From an uncultured Ignavibacteria bacterium (GTDB taxonomy: Bacteria; Bacteroidota; Ignavibacteria; Kapaibacteriales; UBA2268), in contig CAIWET010000529.1 of assembly GCA_903911805.1 (NCBI GenBank), positions 1 through 6,044 of the forward strand: a stretch of DNA of 6,044 nucleotides, in the 5' to 3' direction. The translations under genes and the position numbers were made by a program. Positions 1 to 6,044 of the stretch are shown piece by piece. A model generated the notes under the pieces. That model was not told the DNA's origin and ran no database searches. It saw nothing but the letters and a program-made list of their open reading frames with translations. Position 1 is the stretch's first letter. Each line of letters begins with the position of its first letter.

Positions 1-4
1 GAAA

Positions 5-2290
5 ATGTTAAGAAAGACCGATTTATCTGTTTGCATAATTGCAAAAAATGAAGAGAATATGCTAGCCGATTGTCTTGAATCTATTAAGTCAATTGCTGAA
101 GAGATTATATTAGTTGATACAGGAAGTACTGATGGAACAATAAAAATTGCTGAAAAATATGGATGCAAAATTTATCACCATCCATGGGAAAATGATTTTG
201 CAAAAGCTAGAAATTTTGCACTTGGCTATGCCACAAAAAAATACATCTTAAGTATTGACGCTGATGAACGATTACTTAATCCTGAATTGTTTATCGAGAC
301 AATTGCTACTTCTAATTCGAATAGTGGTGGATGGCTTTTAAAAGTTGTTTCTCACGCAACAAGAGCTAATGGTCTGAAAGATACTTATTCTGGAAATTTA
401 CTGAGGTTATTTTTAAATCATCCAAAAATTAAATTTTATGGTGCCATTCACGAACAAGTTTTAGAAAATATCACTAAATTAGGTTTGAAAATTGATATAA
501 CTAAATTAAAAATGGATCATTTGGGTTATTCATTAAGTCCTGACCAAATGTCAATAAAACAAAAACGTAATTTAGAAATTTTAAATAAATTATTAATTAT
601 TTCTCCAACTGATCCCCACAACTTGTACCAACGAGCTAAAACTCTTTTAGCTTTAGGAGATTTGAAAAAAGCTGAAATTGATATTGCAAATGCGATTAAA
701 TATGGCAATCCAAATGCAGCTGTGATGCCCCAATCTCTTAATTTTGGTGGAGTTATTGCTTTGCAATCCGGCAACCCTGATTTAGCAATGTCAAGAGCAA
801 GAGATTCAATAAAAATAATTCCAAATCAATCATTTGCAAATTTTATTCTTGGAGAAATTTATTATTTAAAGAATGATTATTTAATGGCTATTGAGCATTA
901 TAGAAGAATGGAGAAAGCTCAAGAGACTGAAGATTTTTATGCACAAATAGTTGGCGATTATAAACTTCCTCAAGAACAACTTCATTTTAAAATTGGTAAG
1001 TGCTTAATGGGAATTAAGGATTATGATACCGCTATAAATGAATTTTCAAAGGGCTTACATCTCAAAAACGATGATATAGCTTGTATGGTGGGTTTAGCTA
1101 ATGTGCTTTATTTTAAAGGACAATTGGAGCATAGTAAAGAATTACTCGAAATAGCTGTTCAACTGACTGAAGAAAATGCTGAAATCAAAAATTACCTTAA
1201 TATTATTAATACAGAGTTAGCAAAGAAATCATTTAATCATAAACCAGATTCGAATAAACCTTTTATTTCTCTTTCGATGATAATTAAAAATGAAGAAAAA
1301 TATCTAGAAGGATGCTTAGATAGTGCTAAAGAATTTGTTGATGAAATTATAATTGTTGATACAGGATCTACTGATAAATCATTAGAAATTGCCCAAAAAT
1401 TTGGTGCAAAAATTATAAATAAAGCTTGGAATAATGACTTTGCCGAAGCAAGAAATGAATCACTCAAATACTGCTCTGGTGAGTGGATCTTATATTTAGA
1501 TGCAGATGAGCGATTAGATCAAAACTCGATATTGGGCATTAAAGATGCTCTGAAAATTGCTGATGAAAAGCTTGGTGGATTGATTTGTACAATCGAGAGC
1601 GACCACATACAATTAACTGGTGAAGTTGAGCACCACAGAGGTGGTTATCCTCGACTTTTTAGGAATTACGGATTCCCTACAATCAAATTCCAGGGAAGAG
1701 TACACGAGCAAATTACACCATCTTTATTTGATTTGGGTAAAGAAATAGCATTTTCAGAAATAAAAATTCTTCATTTGGGGTATAATCAATCCAGAGAAGT
1801 AATGGAAGGCAAAATCAAGAGAAATTATGCTCTTTTAATACAACACGTTCAAGAAGAACCATTAAATGGTTACGCTTGGTATCAACTTGGGCAAACACTT
1901 GCTCAAATGCAATTATTCAAAGAAGCTGAGGGTGCAATCAGAATGGCATTAAGTACAAATACTCTGAAAGATTCAGTTTATTCTAGTGCGACTGCCACAC
2001 TTTCTCAACTTGTTGGTTCTCAAAGAAATTTTGAAGAAGCCCTTGAATTAGCAAATAAATCTTTGGAAAAAGCACCAAATCAAGTTTATGCACTTCATTT
2101 GAAAGCATATTCATTAATGTATTTAAATAGATTCGATGAATCAATGGAATGTTTTGATGAAGTTTTAAAAAGATTAGATAATAATCAAAAAATTCCTCAA
2201 AGTGGATTTGATATTACTATTCCCAAAGAGCTTGTTTTAAAAGGACTAAATGAATTAAAAGAATTAAAAATTAAAGCTGGGAGAATTTAA
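5..2290 (+). CDS. Tandem GT2 glycosyltransferase with TPR repeats (two GT2-TPR modules)
   Basis: Predicted cytoplasmic glycosyltransferase of unknown donor and acceptor; no signal peptide or membrane segment is visible. There are two family-2 (GT-A fold) catalytic domains. Domain 1 spans about residues 6-175, with AKNEE (13-17), VDTGSTDGT (37-45), the DxD-type metal/nucleotide-sugar motif SIDADERL (83-90), IHEQV (148-152) and HLGY (172-175). Domain 2 spans about 420-593, with IKNEE (427-431), VDTGSTD (451-457), LDADERL (498-504), VHEQI (566-570) and HLGY (590-593). TPR-like helical pairs fill about 203-390 and 622-725. The same motif order in both halves points to internal duplication, and both halves keep the acidic motif, so both may be active. 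Single-module GT2-TPR proteins of the SunS-like type are known to glycosylate peptides or proteins, but that role is only a guess here. The start fits the domain boundary, although the frame is open to the window edge and an earlier start cannot be excluded. It lies 2 bases before the acetoacetyl-CoA synthetase gene. Confidence 0.9.
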   Translation: MLRKTDLSVCIIAKNEENMLADCLESIKSIAEEIILVDTGSTDGTIKIAEKYGCKIYHHPWENDFAKARNFALGYATKKYILSIDADERLLNPELFIETIATSNSNSGGWLLKVVSHATRANGLKDTYSGNLLRLFLNHPKIKFYGAIHEQVLENITKLGLKIDITKLKMDHLGYSLSPDQMSIKQKRNLEILNKLLIISPTDPHNLYQRAKTLLALGDLKKAEIDIANAIKYGNPNAAVMPQSLNFGGVIALQSGNPDLAMSRARDSIKIIPNQSFANFILGEIYYLKNDYLMAIEHYRRMEKAQETEDFYAQIVGDYKLPQEQLHFKIGKCLMGIKDYDTAINEFSKGLHLKNDDIACMVGLANVLYFKGQLEHSKELLEIAVQLTEENAEIKNYLNIINTELAKKSFNHKPDSNKPFISLSMIIKNEEKYLEGCLDSAKEFVDEIIIVDTGSTDKSLEIAQKFGAKIINKAWNNDFAEARNESLKYCSGEWILYLDADERLDQNSILGIKDALKIADEKLGGLICTIESDHIQLTGEVEHHRGGYPRLFRNYGFPTIKFQGRVHEQITPSLFDLGKEIAFSEIKILHLGYNQSREVMEGKIKRNYALLIQHVQEEPLNGYAWYQLGQTLAQMQLFKEAEGAIRMALSTNTLKDSVYSSATATLSQLVGSQRNFEEALELANKSLEKAPNQVYALHLKAYSLMYLNRFDESMECFDEVLKRLDNNQKIPQSGFDITIPKELVLKGLNELKELKIKAGRI
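2279..2283 (+). promoter_or_regulatory. Ribosome binding site of the acetoacetyl-CoA synthetase gene
   Basis: A GGGAG stretch lies 9 bases before the ATG at 2293, inside the last codons of the upstream glycosyltransferase gene. It supports that ATG as the start and suggests that translation of the second gene follows closely on termination of the first, whose stop codon ends at 2290. Confidence 0.6.
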
Positions 2291-2292
2291 AA

Positions 2293-4257
2293 ATGACTGA
2301 TAAAATTCCATTATTTGTACCTGAATTATTTAGAACAGAAAATTCTAATTTTAAAAAATACTTTAATTTTTTAAAAGATAATTATTCTTTGAATTTCATT
2401 GACTATACTTCAATTTATAATTGGTCAATAGATAAGCCTATTGATTTCTGGAAATCATTATGGGAATTTGCAGATTTTGCTCACATTGGCGAAATAGAAG
2501 AAGTATGCTCATTTGTAAATCCATTTGATGTAAAACCAGGTGCCAAATGGTTTACAGGAATTCAAATGAATTTTGCAGAAAATTTATTAAGATTTAGAAA
2601 TGAGAATATTGCAATTAAATTCAAGTGTGAAAATGGCTTTTATGAGGGAATCAATTACAATCAGCTTTATTCAAGAGTAGCAAATTTATCAGATTATCTT
2701 TTTAAAAATGGCGTGTGCAAAGGAGATGTTGTTGCAGGATTTATTACAAATATTCCTGATGCAATAATTGCAATGCTCGCAACAACAAGTATTGGTGCAA
2801 TTTGGACTTCGTGTTCGCCAGATTTTGGATTAAATGGTGTTTTAGATAGGTTCACACAAGTAAAACCAAAGATTCTTTTTGCATTAGAATCATATTATTA
2901 CAATGGTAAAAAATTCGATTTATCCGATAAAATTGCAAGTATTAAAAATGAACTTGGTGGCCAAACCAAAGTTATTTTAGTCAATTATCCTGGTGAAAAT
3001 CACGTTGAAGCAAATTATTCATTTAATTCTTCTAAAATACTAAATATTCCAATTTCAGGAAATGAAATTGATTTTCTACAATCAGAATTTTCTCATCCAG
3101 TTTATATAATGTATTCATCAGGAACAACAGGAAAACCTAAGTGTATTGTTCATTCTGCAGGTGGAACTTTATTACAGCATTACAAAGAATTATTCTTACA
3201 TACCGACTTAAAAGAAAACGAAACGATAATGTATTTTACTACAACCGGTTGGATGATGTGGAATTGGCTCGTTAGTAGTTTATCTATTGGAGCTTCAGTA
3301 TTCCTTTATGATGGAAGTCCATCATTTCCGGATTTATCGATACTTTGGAAATATATTGATGAATATAAAATTAATATTTTTGGTACAAGTCCCAAATTTC
3401 TATCATCTTGCGAACAAGCTGGAATTGTTCCTCGACATTTTGATTTAAATAAATTAAAGTCAATACTATCAACAGGCTCTCCTTTATCCGAAAATAATTT
3501 TAAATGGGTTTATGATAATGTAAAAACTAATTTATTGCTCTCTTCAATTGCAGGTGGAACAGATATTATTTCTTGTTTTATGCTCGGTAATCCACTTTTA
3601 CCTGTATTTTCTGAAGAAATTCAATGCAGAGGATTGGGAATGAAAGTTGAATGCCTCAACGAAAATTCTGAACACAAAGATGAAATAATTGGAGAATTAG
3701 TATGCTCTGCAATTTTCCCATCAATGCCAATTTATTTCTGGAATGATGAAAAAAATGAATTATTCAATAAAGCATATTTTGAACACTATCCAGGTAAGTG
3801 GCGACACGGAGATTTTATTAAAATTACTCAAAATGGTGGTGTAATAGTTTATGGTAGATCTGATTCAACTTTAAATCCTGGAGGAGTCAGAATAGGAACA
3901 TCAGAAATTTACAGAGTAATTGAAACATTAGATTTTATTATTGATTCAATGGCAGTTGGGAAAAAAGAAGATAATGATATTTCCGTAGTCCTTTTTGTTC
4001 ATCTTAAAAAAGATGTTGAATTTAATTCAGATTTATCAAATCAGATTAAGTCAATAATTCGAAAATCACTAACTCCAAGGCACGTTCCTAAATATATCAT
4101 TCCTGTAAATGAAATTCCCGTTACAATGAATAATAAAAAAGTGGAGATTACTGTAACTCGAATAATTAATAATGAGCCAATAACAAATCAATCTGCATTA
4201 TTAAATCAAGAATCAATAAACGAATATTATAATATCGATTTTGATAATTGGAAATAA
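2293..4257 (+). CDS. aacS: Acetoacetyl-CoA synthetase (acetoacetate-CoA ligase)
   Basis: Activates acetoacetate to acetoacetyl-CoA using ATP and CoA, releasing AMP and pyrophosphate; a cytosolic enzyme of ketone-body, leucine-derived acetoacetate or polyhydroxybutyrate metabolism. It belongs to the ANL adenylating superfamily. Visible features in order: an N-terminal acyl-CoA-synthetase cap with FWKSLWEF (52-59) and WFTGIQMNFAENLLR (86-100), a stretch typical of AacS; the P-loop-like YSSGTTGKPK (274-283); TTTGWMMWNW (316-325); GGTDI (421-425), where acetyl-CoA synthetases have a different motif; the hinge region GRSDSTLNPGGVRIG (521-535); and C-terminal NNKKVEI (613-619), which should hold the catalytic lysine (probably K615). 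The length of 654 residues is normal for AacS. AacS is favoured over acetyl- or propionyl-CoA synthetase by the GGTDI and LNPGGVRIG signatures. It is probably co-transcribed with the glycosyltransferase gene ahead of it, without an obvious metabolic link, and is followed at once by a strong hairpin terminator. Confidence 0.94.
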   Translation: MTDKIPLFVPELFRTENSNFKKYFNFLKDNYSLNFIDYTSIYNWSIDKPIDFWKSLWEFADFAHIGEIEEVCSFVNPFDVKPGAKWFTGIQMNFAENLLRFRNENIAIKFKCENGFYEGINYNQLYSRVANLSDYLFKNGVCKGDVVAGFITNIPDAIIAMLATTSIGAIWTSCSPDFGLNGVLDRFTQVKPKILFALESYYYNGKKFDLSDKIASIKNELGGQTKVILVNYPGENHVEANYSFNSSKILNIPISGNEIDFLQSEFSHPVYIMYSSGTTGKPKCIVHSAGGTLLQHYKELFLHTDLKENETIMYFTTTGWMMWNWLVSSLSIGASVFLYDGSPSFPDLSILWKYIDEYKINIFGTSPKFLSSCEQAGIVPRHFDLNKLKSILSTGSPLSENNFKWVYDNVKTNLLLSSIAGGTDIISCFMLGNPLLPVFSEEIQCRGLGMKVECLNENSEHKDEIIGELVCSAIFPSMPIYFWNDEKNELFNKAYFEHYPGKWRHGDFIKITQNGGVIVYGRSDSTLNPGGVRIGTSEIYRVIETLDFIIDSMAVGKKEDNDISVVLFVHLKKDVEFNSDLSNQIKSIIRKSLTPRHVPKYIIPVNEIPVTMNNKKVEITVTRIINNEPITNQSALLNQESINEYYNIDFDNWK

Positions 4258-4287
4258 AAAAAGTCGGTTGATTAAAACCGACTTTTT
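4258..4287. terminator. Bidirectional rho-independent terminator between convergent genes
   Basis: A perfect inverted repeat has 12-base arms at 4258-4269 and 4276-4287 around a 6-base loop (GATTAA). The GC-containing core is GTCGGTT/AACCGAC, flanked by five As on the left and five Ts on the right. Read on the plus strand it ends in a T run; read on the minus strand, the As at 4256-4262 give a run of seven Us. It therefore suits termination of both the plus-strand pair, starting directly after the stop codon at 4255-4257, and the minus-strand methylase gene, whose stop codon lies 30 bases away. Confidence 0.9.
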
Positions 4288-4316
4288 AAAAATTTATTTG
4301 TTCTTTTATCTAACAA

Positions 4317-6017
4317 TTATCTACCTTTTCTAGGTGAGCGATCTCCAAATTTTCCTTTTTTGAAATCACCACCGCTACGGCCGGAACCACCACGGAATCC
4401 ACCGGATGAGCCACCTTTTCTGTCAGAGAAACCACCGCTTCTTCTGTCAGATGAACCACTACGTCTATCTGATGAACCGCCACGACTTCCGCCTCTTTCG
4501 AAGTTACCTCTTTTTTCTCTTCCAAATCCACCGTCTCTTGAGCCTGATTCTCTATCTCTTGGTTTAAAATCTCTTGAGCCTGATTCTCTATCTCTTGGTT
4601 TAAAGTCCCTTGATCCTGATTCTCTGTCTCTTGGTTTAAAGTCTCTGTTGCCTGATTCTCTATCTCTTGGCTTAAATTCTCTATCTCCTGAACCTGCTTC
4701 TCTTGTTGAGCCACCTGGTTTTTTAACTAAATTGAAACCACCGCCACCTGGAGCGTTTTCGCCATCGTGGAATCCACCGCTAAAACCTTCTCTTCTTGCT
4801 GGTCTGTTTTCATCACGGTTAAATCCGCCGCCACTAGGTCTGAATCCACGATTACCGCCTCTATCTCCTCCACGGGAATCACTTCTTCCACCTCTATCGC
4901 CACCACGGAATCCACCTCTATCGCCACCGCTACTTCTTCTATCTCCTCCACCGCTTCTAAAGTCTCTATCTCCACGTCCTCTATCTGGACGATCTTCTCT
5001 CGGTCTAAAATCGCGGTTTCCTCTGTCGTCATCTCTATTGCCAGAGAATTCTCTATTTCCTCTATCGTCGTCTCTATTTCTTCTAAAGTCACCGTCGCCA
5101 CTAGGTCTGCGGAATTCACTTCTTCCACCTCTGTCGCCACCACGGAATCCACCTCTATCAAATCCACCTCTTCTGTCGCCTCTATCATCTCTAGAAGGTC
5201 TGTCATTATAAGATGTTTTTAATTTCATTATATTTTCAAGATTTGCCATGTCACCTGAGTGAGCTGATAATTCTTTTGCTGTAAATATTTCTGAATCTTC
5301 ATTGTTGCCTAATTTTCCTTCGAAAACTATAACAAATTCGCCTTTAAATTTATTATCGGAGAATTTTTCTAGTAATTTCTGGAATGAACCATAATGATGT
5401 GATTCAAAAGGCATTGTAAGATTGCAACCAATATATACCAATCTATCAGGCATAACAGAAGCTGCTGCTTCTAAAAATGGTAATAATCTATAAGGTGTTT
5501 CTAATAAAACTATTGTTCTAAATTCTTCTTTTAAATGATTTAATTGAGCAACTCTTAAATCTTTATCTCTGCTTAAAAAACCAGCAAAAATAAATTGAGT
5601 TATGTCAAAAGTGCTTCTAACCAAAGCAGTCATAATTGAGGATACACCCGGAACAACGATAACATTAATGCCAGCATTGATTGCTGATTTAACAAGCATA
5701 AAGCCTGGATCTGCAAATACCGGAGTGCCACAATCGGAAATAAGAGCTAAGTCTTTTCCGTTGTTTAATAATTCTAATAATTCTTGCGACTTAGAATATT
5801 CATTTTGTTCATTCAGAAATTCTAGTTTCCTCGAAATATTATATTTGTGTAATAGTTTTGCGCCTTCTTTTGGTTCCTCTGCAACAACAAAGTCACATTC
5901 TTTCATTACTTTTAGCGCTCTTAAGCTGATGTCATCAGAATTTCCGATGGGTGTGGAAACTACATAGAGCTTTCCTTTTGTTTGGGTGGGTAGCTCTTGA
6001 TTTTCTAAATCGCTCAT
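4317..6017 (-). CDS. RsmI-family SAM-dependent methyltransferase fused to a long RGG-rich disordered tail
   Basis: The N-terminal ~235 residues form a tetrapyrrole-methylase-fold domain matching RsmI, which 2'-O-methylates C1402 of 16S rRNA using S-adenosylmethionine. Visible motifs: GKLYVVSTPIGN (15-26), AEEPKEG (46-52), LISDCGTPVFADPG (92-105), VVPGVSS (121-127), LLETPYRL (171-178) and GEFVIVFEGK (226-235). E. coli RsmI has AEDTR where this protein has AEEPK, so it is a diverged member and its exact target is uncertain. The C-terminal helix-turn-helix region of classical RsmI is not recognisable. Residues 236-270 look like a linker, and 271-566 are an Arg/Gly/Asp/Ser tail with 12 RGG motifs and tandem repeats, so the protein is about twice the usual length of under 300 residues. 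The ATG at 6015-6017 is well placed for the domain; only a weak GGA lies 8 bases before it. No stop codon or frame change separates domain and tail. The gene converges on the AacS gene. Family assignment is firm, rRNA substrate likely, tail function unknown. Confidence 0.85.
   Translation of the reverse strand: MSDLENQELPTQTKGKLYVVSTPIGNSDDISLRALKVMKECDFVVAEEPKEGAKLLHKYNISRKLEFLNEQNEYSKSQELLELLNNGKDLALISDCGTPVFADPGFMLVKSAINAGINVIVVPGVSSIMTALVRSTFDITQFIFAGFLSRDKDLRVAQLNHLKEEFRTIVLLETPYRLLPFLEAAASVMPDRLVYIGCNLTMPFESHHYGSFQKLLEKFSDNKFKGEFVIVFEGKLGNNEDSEIFTAKELSAHSGDMANLENIMKLKTSYNDRPSRDDRGDRRGGFDRGGFRGGDRGGRSEFRRPSGDGDFRRNRDDDRGNREFSGNRDDDRGNRDFRPREDRPDRGRGDRDFRSGGGDRRSSGGDRGGFRGGDRGGRSDSRGGDRGGNRGFRPSGGGFNRDENRPARREGFSGGFHDGENAPGGGGFNLVKKPGGSTREAGSGDREFKPRDRESGNRDFKPRDRESGSRDFKPRDRESGSRDFKPRDRESGSRDGGFGREKRGNFERGGSRGGSSDRRSGSSDRRSGGFSDRKGGSSGGFRGGSGRSGGDFKKGKFGDRSPRKGR
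4534..4677 (-). repeat. Four tandem copies of a 36-bp in-frame repeat
   Basis: Units lie at 4534-4569, 4570-4605, 4606-4641 and 4642-4677, followed by a degenerate partial unit. Units 1 and 2 differ only in the last base; units 3 and 4 carry a few substitutions. Each unit encodes 12 residues of the form RDRESGSRDFKP (about residues 447-495), so a gain or loss of units would keep the reading frame. The array is less GC-rich (about 38% in one line) than the RGG parts on either side. Confidence 0.92.
4879..4922 (-). repeat. 44-bp direct repeat, copy A (partner at 5116-5159)
   Basis: This 44-base stretch matches 5116-5159 with a single mismatch (A versus G on the plus strand), at a spacing of exactly 237 bases (79 codons). 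It encodes DRGGFRGGDRGGRS near residues 366-379. The near identity at DNA level, and not only in the protein, points to recent duplication or gene conversion within the tail. Confidence 0.88.
5013..5078 (-). repeat. 39-bp period repeat encoding NRDDDRGNR twice
   Basis: Residues 314-322 and 327-335 are both NRDDDRGNR, a 13-residue period with related but not identical codons (for example AAT AGA in one and AAC CGC in the other). Because the codons differ, this repeat is either older than the 36-bp array or kept by selection on the peptide. Confidence 0.75.
5116..5159 (-). repeat. 44-bp direct repeat, copy B (partner at 4879-4922)
   Basis: Second copy of the one-mismatch 44-base repeat, encoding DRGGFRGGDRGGRS near residues 287-300, close to the start of the RGG tail. 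The in-frame spacing means that recombination between the copies would remove 79 residues without breaking the frame. Confidence 0.88.
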
Positions 6018-6044
6018 TATTTAAATCCAAATTGTCAAAAAACA

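Larger units (their letters stand above)
4320..5207 (-). other. RGG/RG-rich low-complexity tail region of the methyltransferase gene
   Basis: This segment encodes residues 271-566. By hand count it has 68 Arg and 74 Gly in 296 residues; most of the remainder is Asp, Ser, Asn, Phe, Pro, Glu and Lys, with almost no aliphatic residues and no Cys, Trp or Tyr. There are 12 RGG triplets, mostly as DRGGF, FRGGD or DRGGR, plus RDDDRGNR and FKPRDRESG repeats, and the last residues are basic (SPRKGR). This composition predicts an intrinsically disordered segment. RGG tails are known in RNA-binding proteins and DEAD-box helicases, where they bind RNA and can drive phase separation; that role is inferred here. 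Spot-counted lines reach 52-57% GC, against about 28% in the methylase domain, with GGT, GGC, CGT, TTC and GAC codons more frequent. Long open frames in other registers here, on both strands, are by-products of the repetitive codons. Confidence 0.9.

Noticed and set aside
526..774. Minus-strand 82-residue open frame (and a similar one at 1237-1467)
   Set aside because: Both are antisense to conserved glycosyltransferase/TPR coding sequence, with no supporting motif.
4534..4677. Regular 36-bp repeats resembling a CRISPR array
   Set aside because: Units are directly adjacent with no unique spacers, are in frame and encode a peptide repeat; no cas genes are nearby.
4360..5211. Plus-strand 283-residue Pro/Leu/Ser-rich open frame
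   Set aside because: It is antisense to the RGG tail; its PPLSPPRNPPL-like composition is what reversing RGG codons gives. It has no domain, and the minus-strand frame continues directly from a recognisable enzyme.
4767..5222. Plus-strand 151-residue Ser/Thr/Ile-rich open frame
   Set aside because: Another antisense register of the same repeats, with monotonous STSSIS-like content and no recognisable fold.
5602..5967. Plus-strand 121-residue open frame
   Set aside because: Lies wholly antisense to the conserved RsmI-type catalytic domain; no family features of its own.
6033..6038. TTGACA on the minus strand upstream of the methylase gene, resembling a -35 box
   Set aside because: It lies only 15 bases before the ATG, so a -10 element at normal spacing would fall on the start codon. 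The true promoter is probably beyond the window edge.

Overview
The window is AT-rich (spot-counted lines of ordinary coding sequence run near 25-30% GC) and tightly packed. It holds three protein-coding genes and no RNA genes, mobile elements or CRISPR array. Low GC, short gaps and protein style fit the Bacteroidota/Ignavibacteriota (FCB) side of the bacterial tree, but this is a tentative inference; no marker gene here settles it.

Layout. Positions 5-2290 (+) encode a 761-residue soluble protein with two successive GT2-type glycosyltransferase domains, each followed by TPR-like helical repeats, apparently an internal duplication. Two bases later, behind a good ribosome binding site, 2293-4257 (+) encodes acetoacetyl-CoA synthetase (acetoacetate-CoA ligase) with all the expected adenylating-enzyme motifs. 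The two genes are probably co-transcribed, though no shared pathway is evident. A perfect 12-bp hairpin at 4258-4287, with A and T tracts on both sides, is a likely bidirectional terminator between this pair and the converging third gene.

The third gene, 4317-6017 (-), is the unusual one. Its first ~235 residues are a tetrapyrrole-methylase-fold enzyme of the RsmI family (16S rRNA C1402 2'-O-methyltransferase). The usual C-terminal helix-turn-helix part is not recognisable. After a ~35-residue linker comes a ~296-residue disordered tail (residues 271-566) that is about 23% Arg and 25% Gly by hand count, with 12 RGG motifs and embedded tandem repeats. At DNA level (about 4320-5207) the tail is much more GC-rich, purine-rich on the coding strand, and stop-poor in several other frames, which creates long spurious ORFs on both strands. 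The methylase-RGG fusion is the best candidate for something not well described: an rRNA-modifying enzyme (or a diverged relative) carrying a eukaryote-like RNA-binding or condensate-forming tail.
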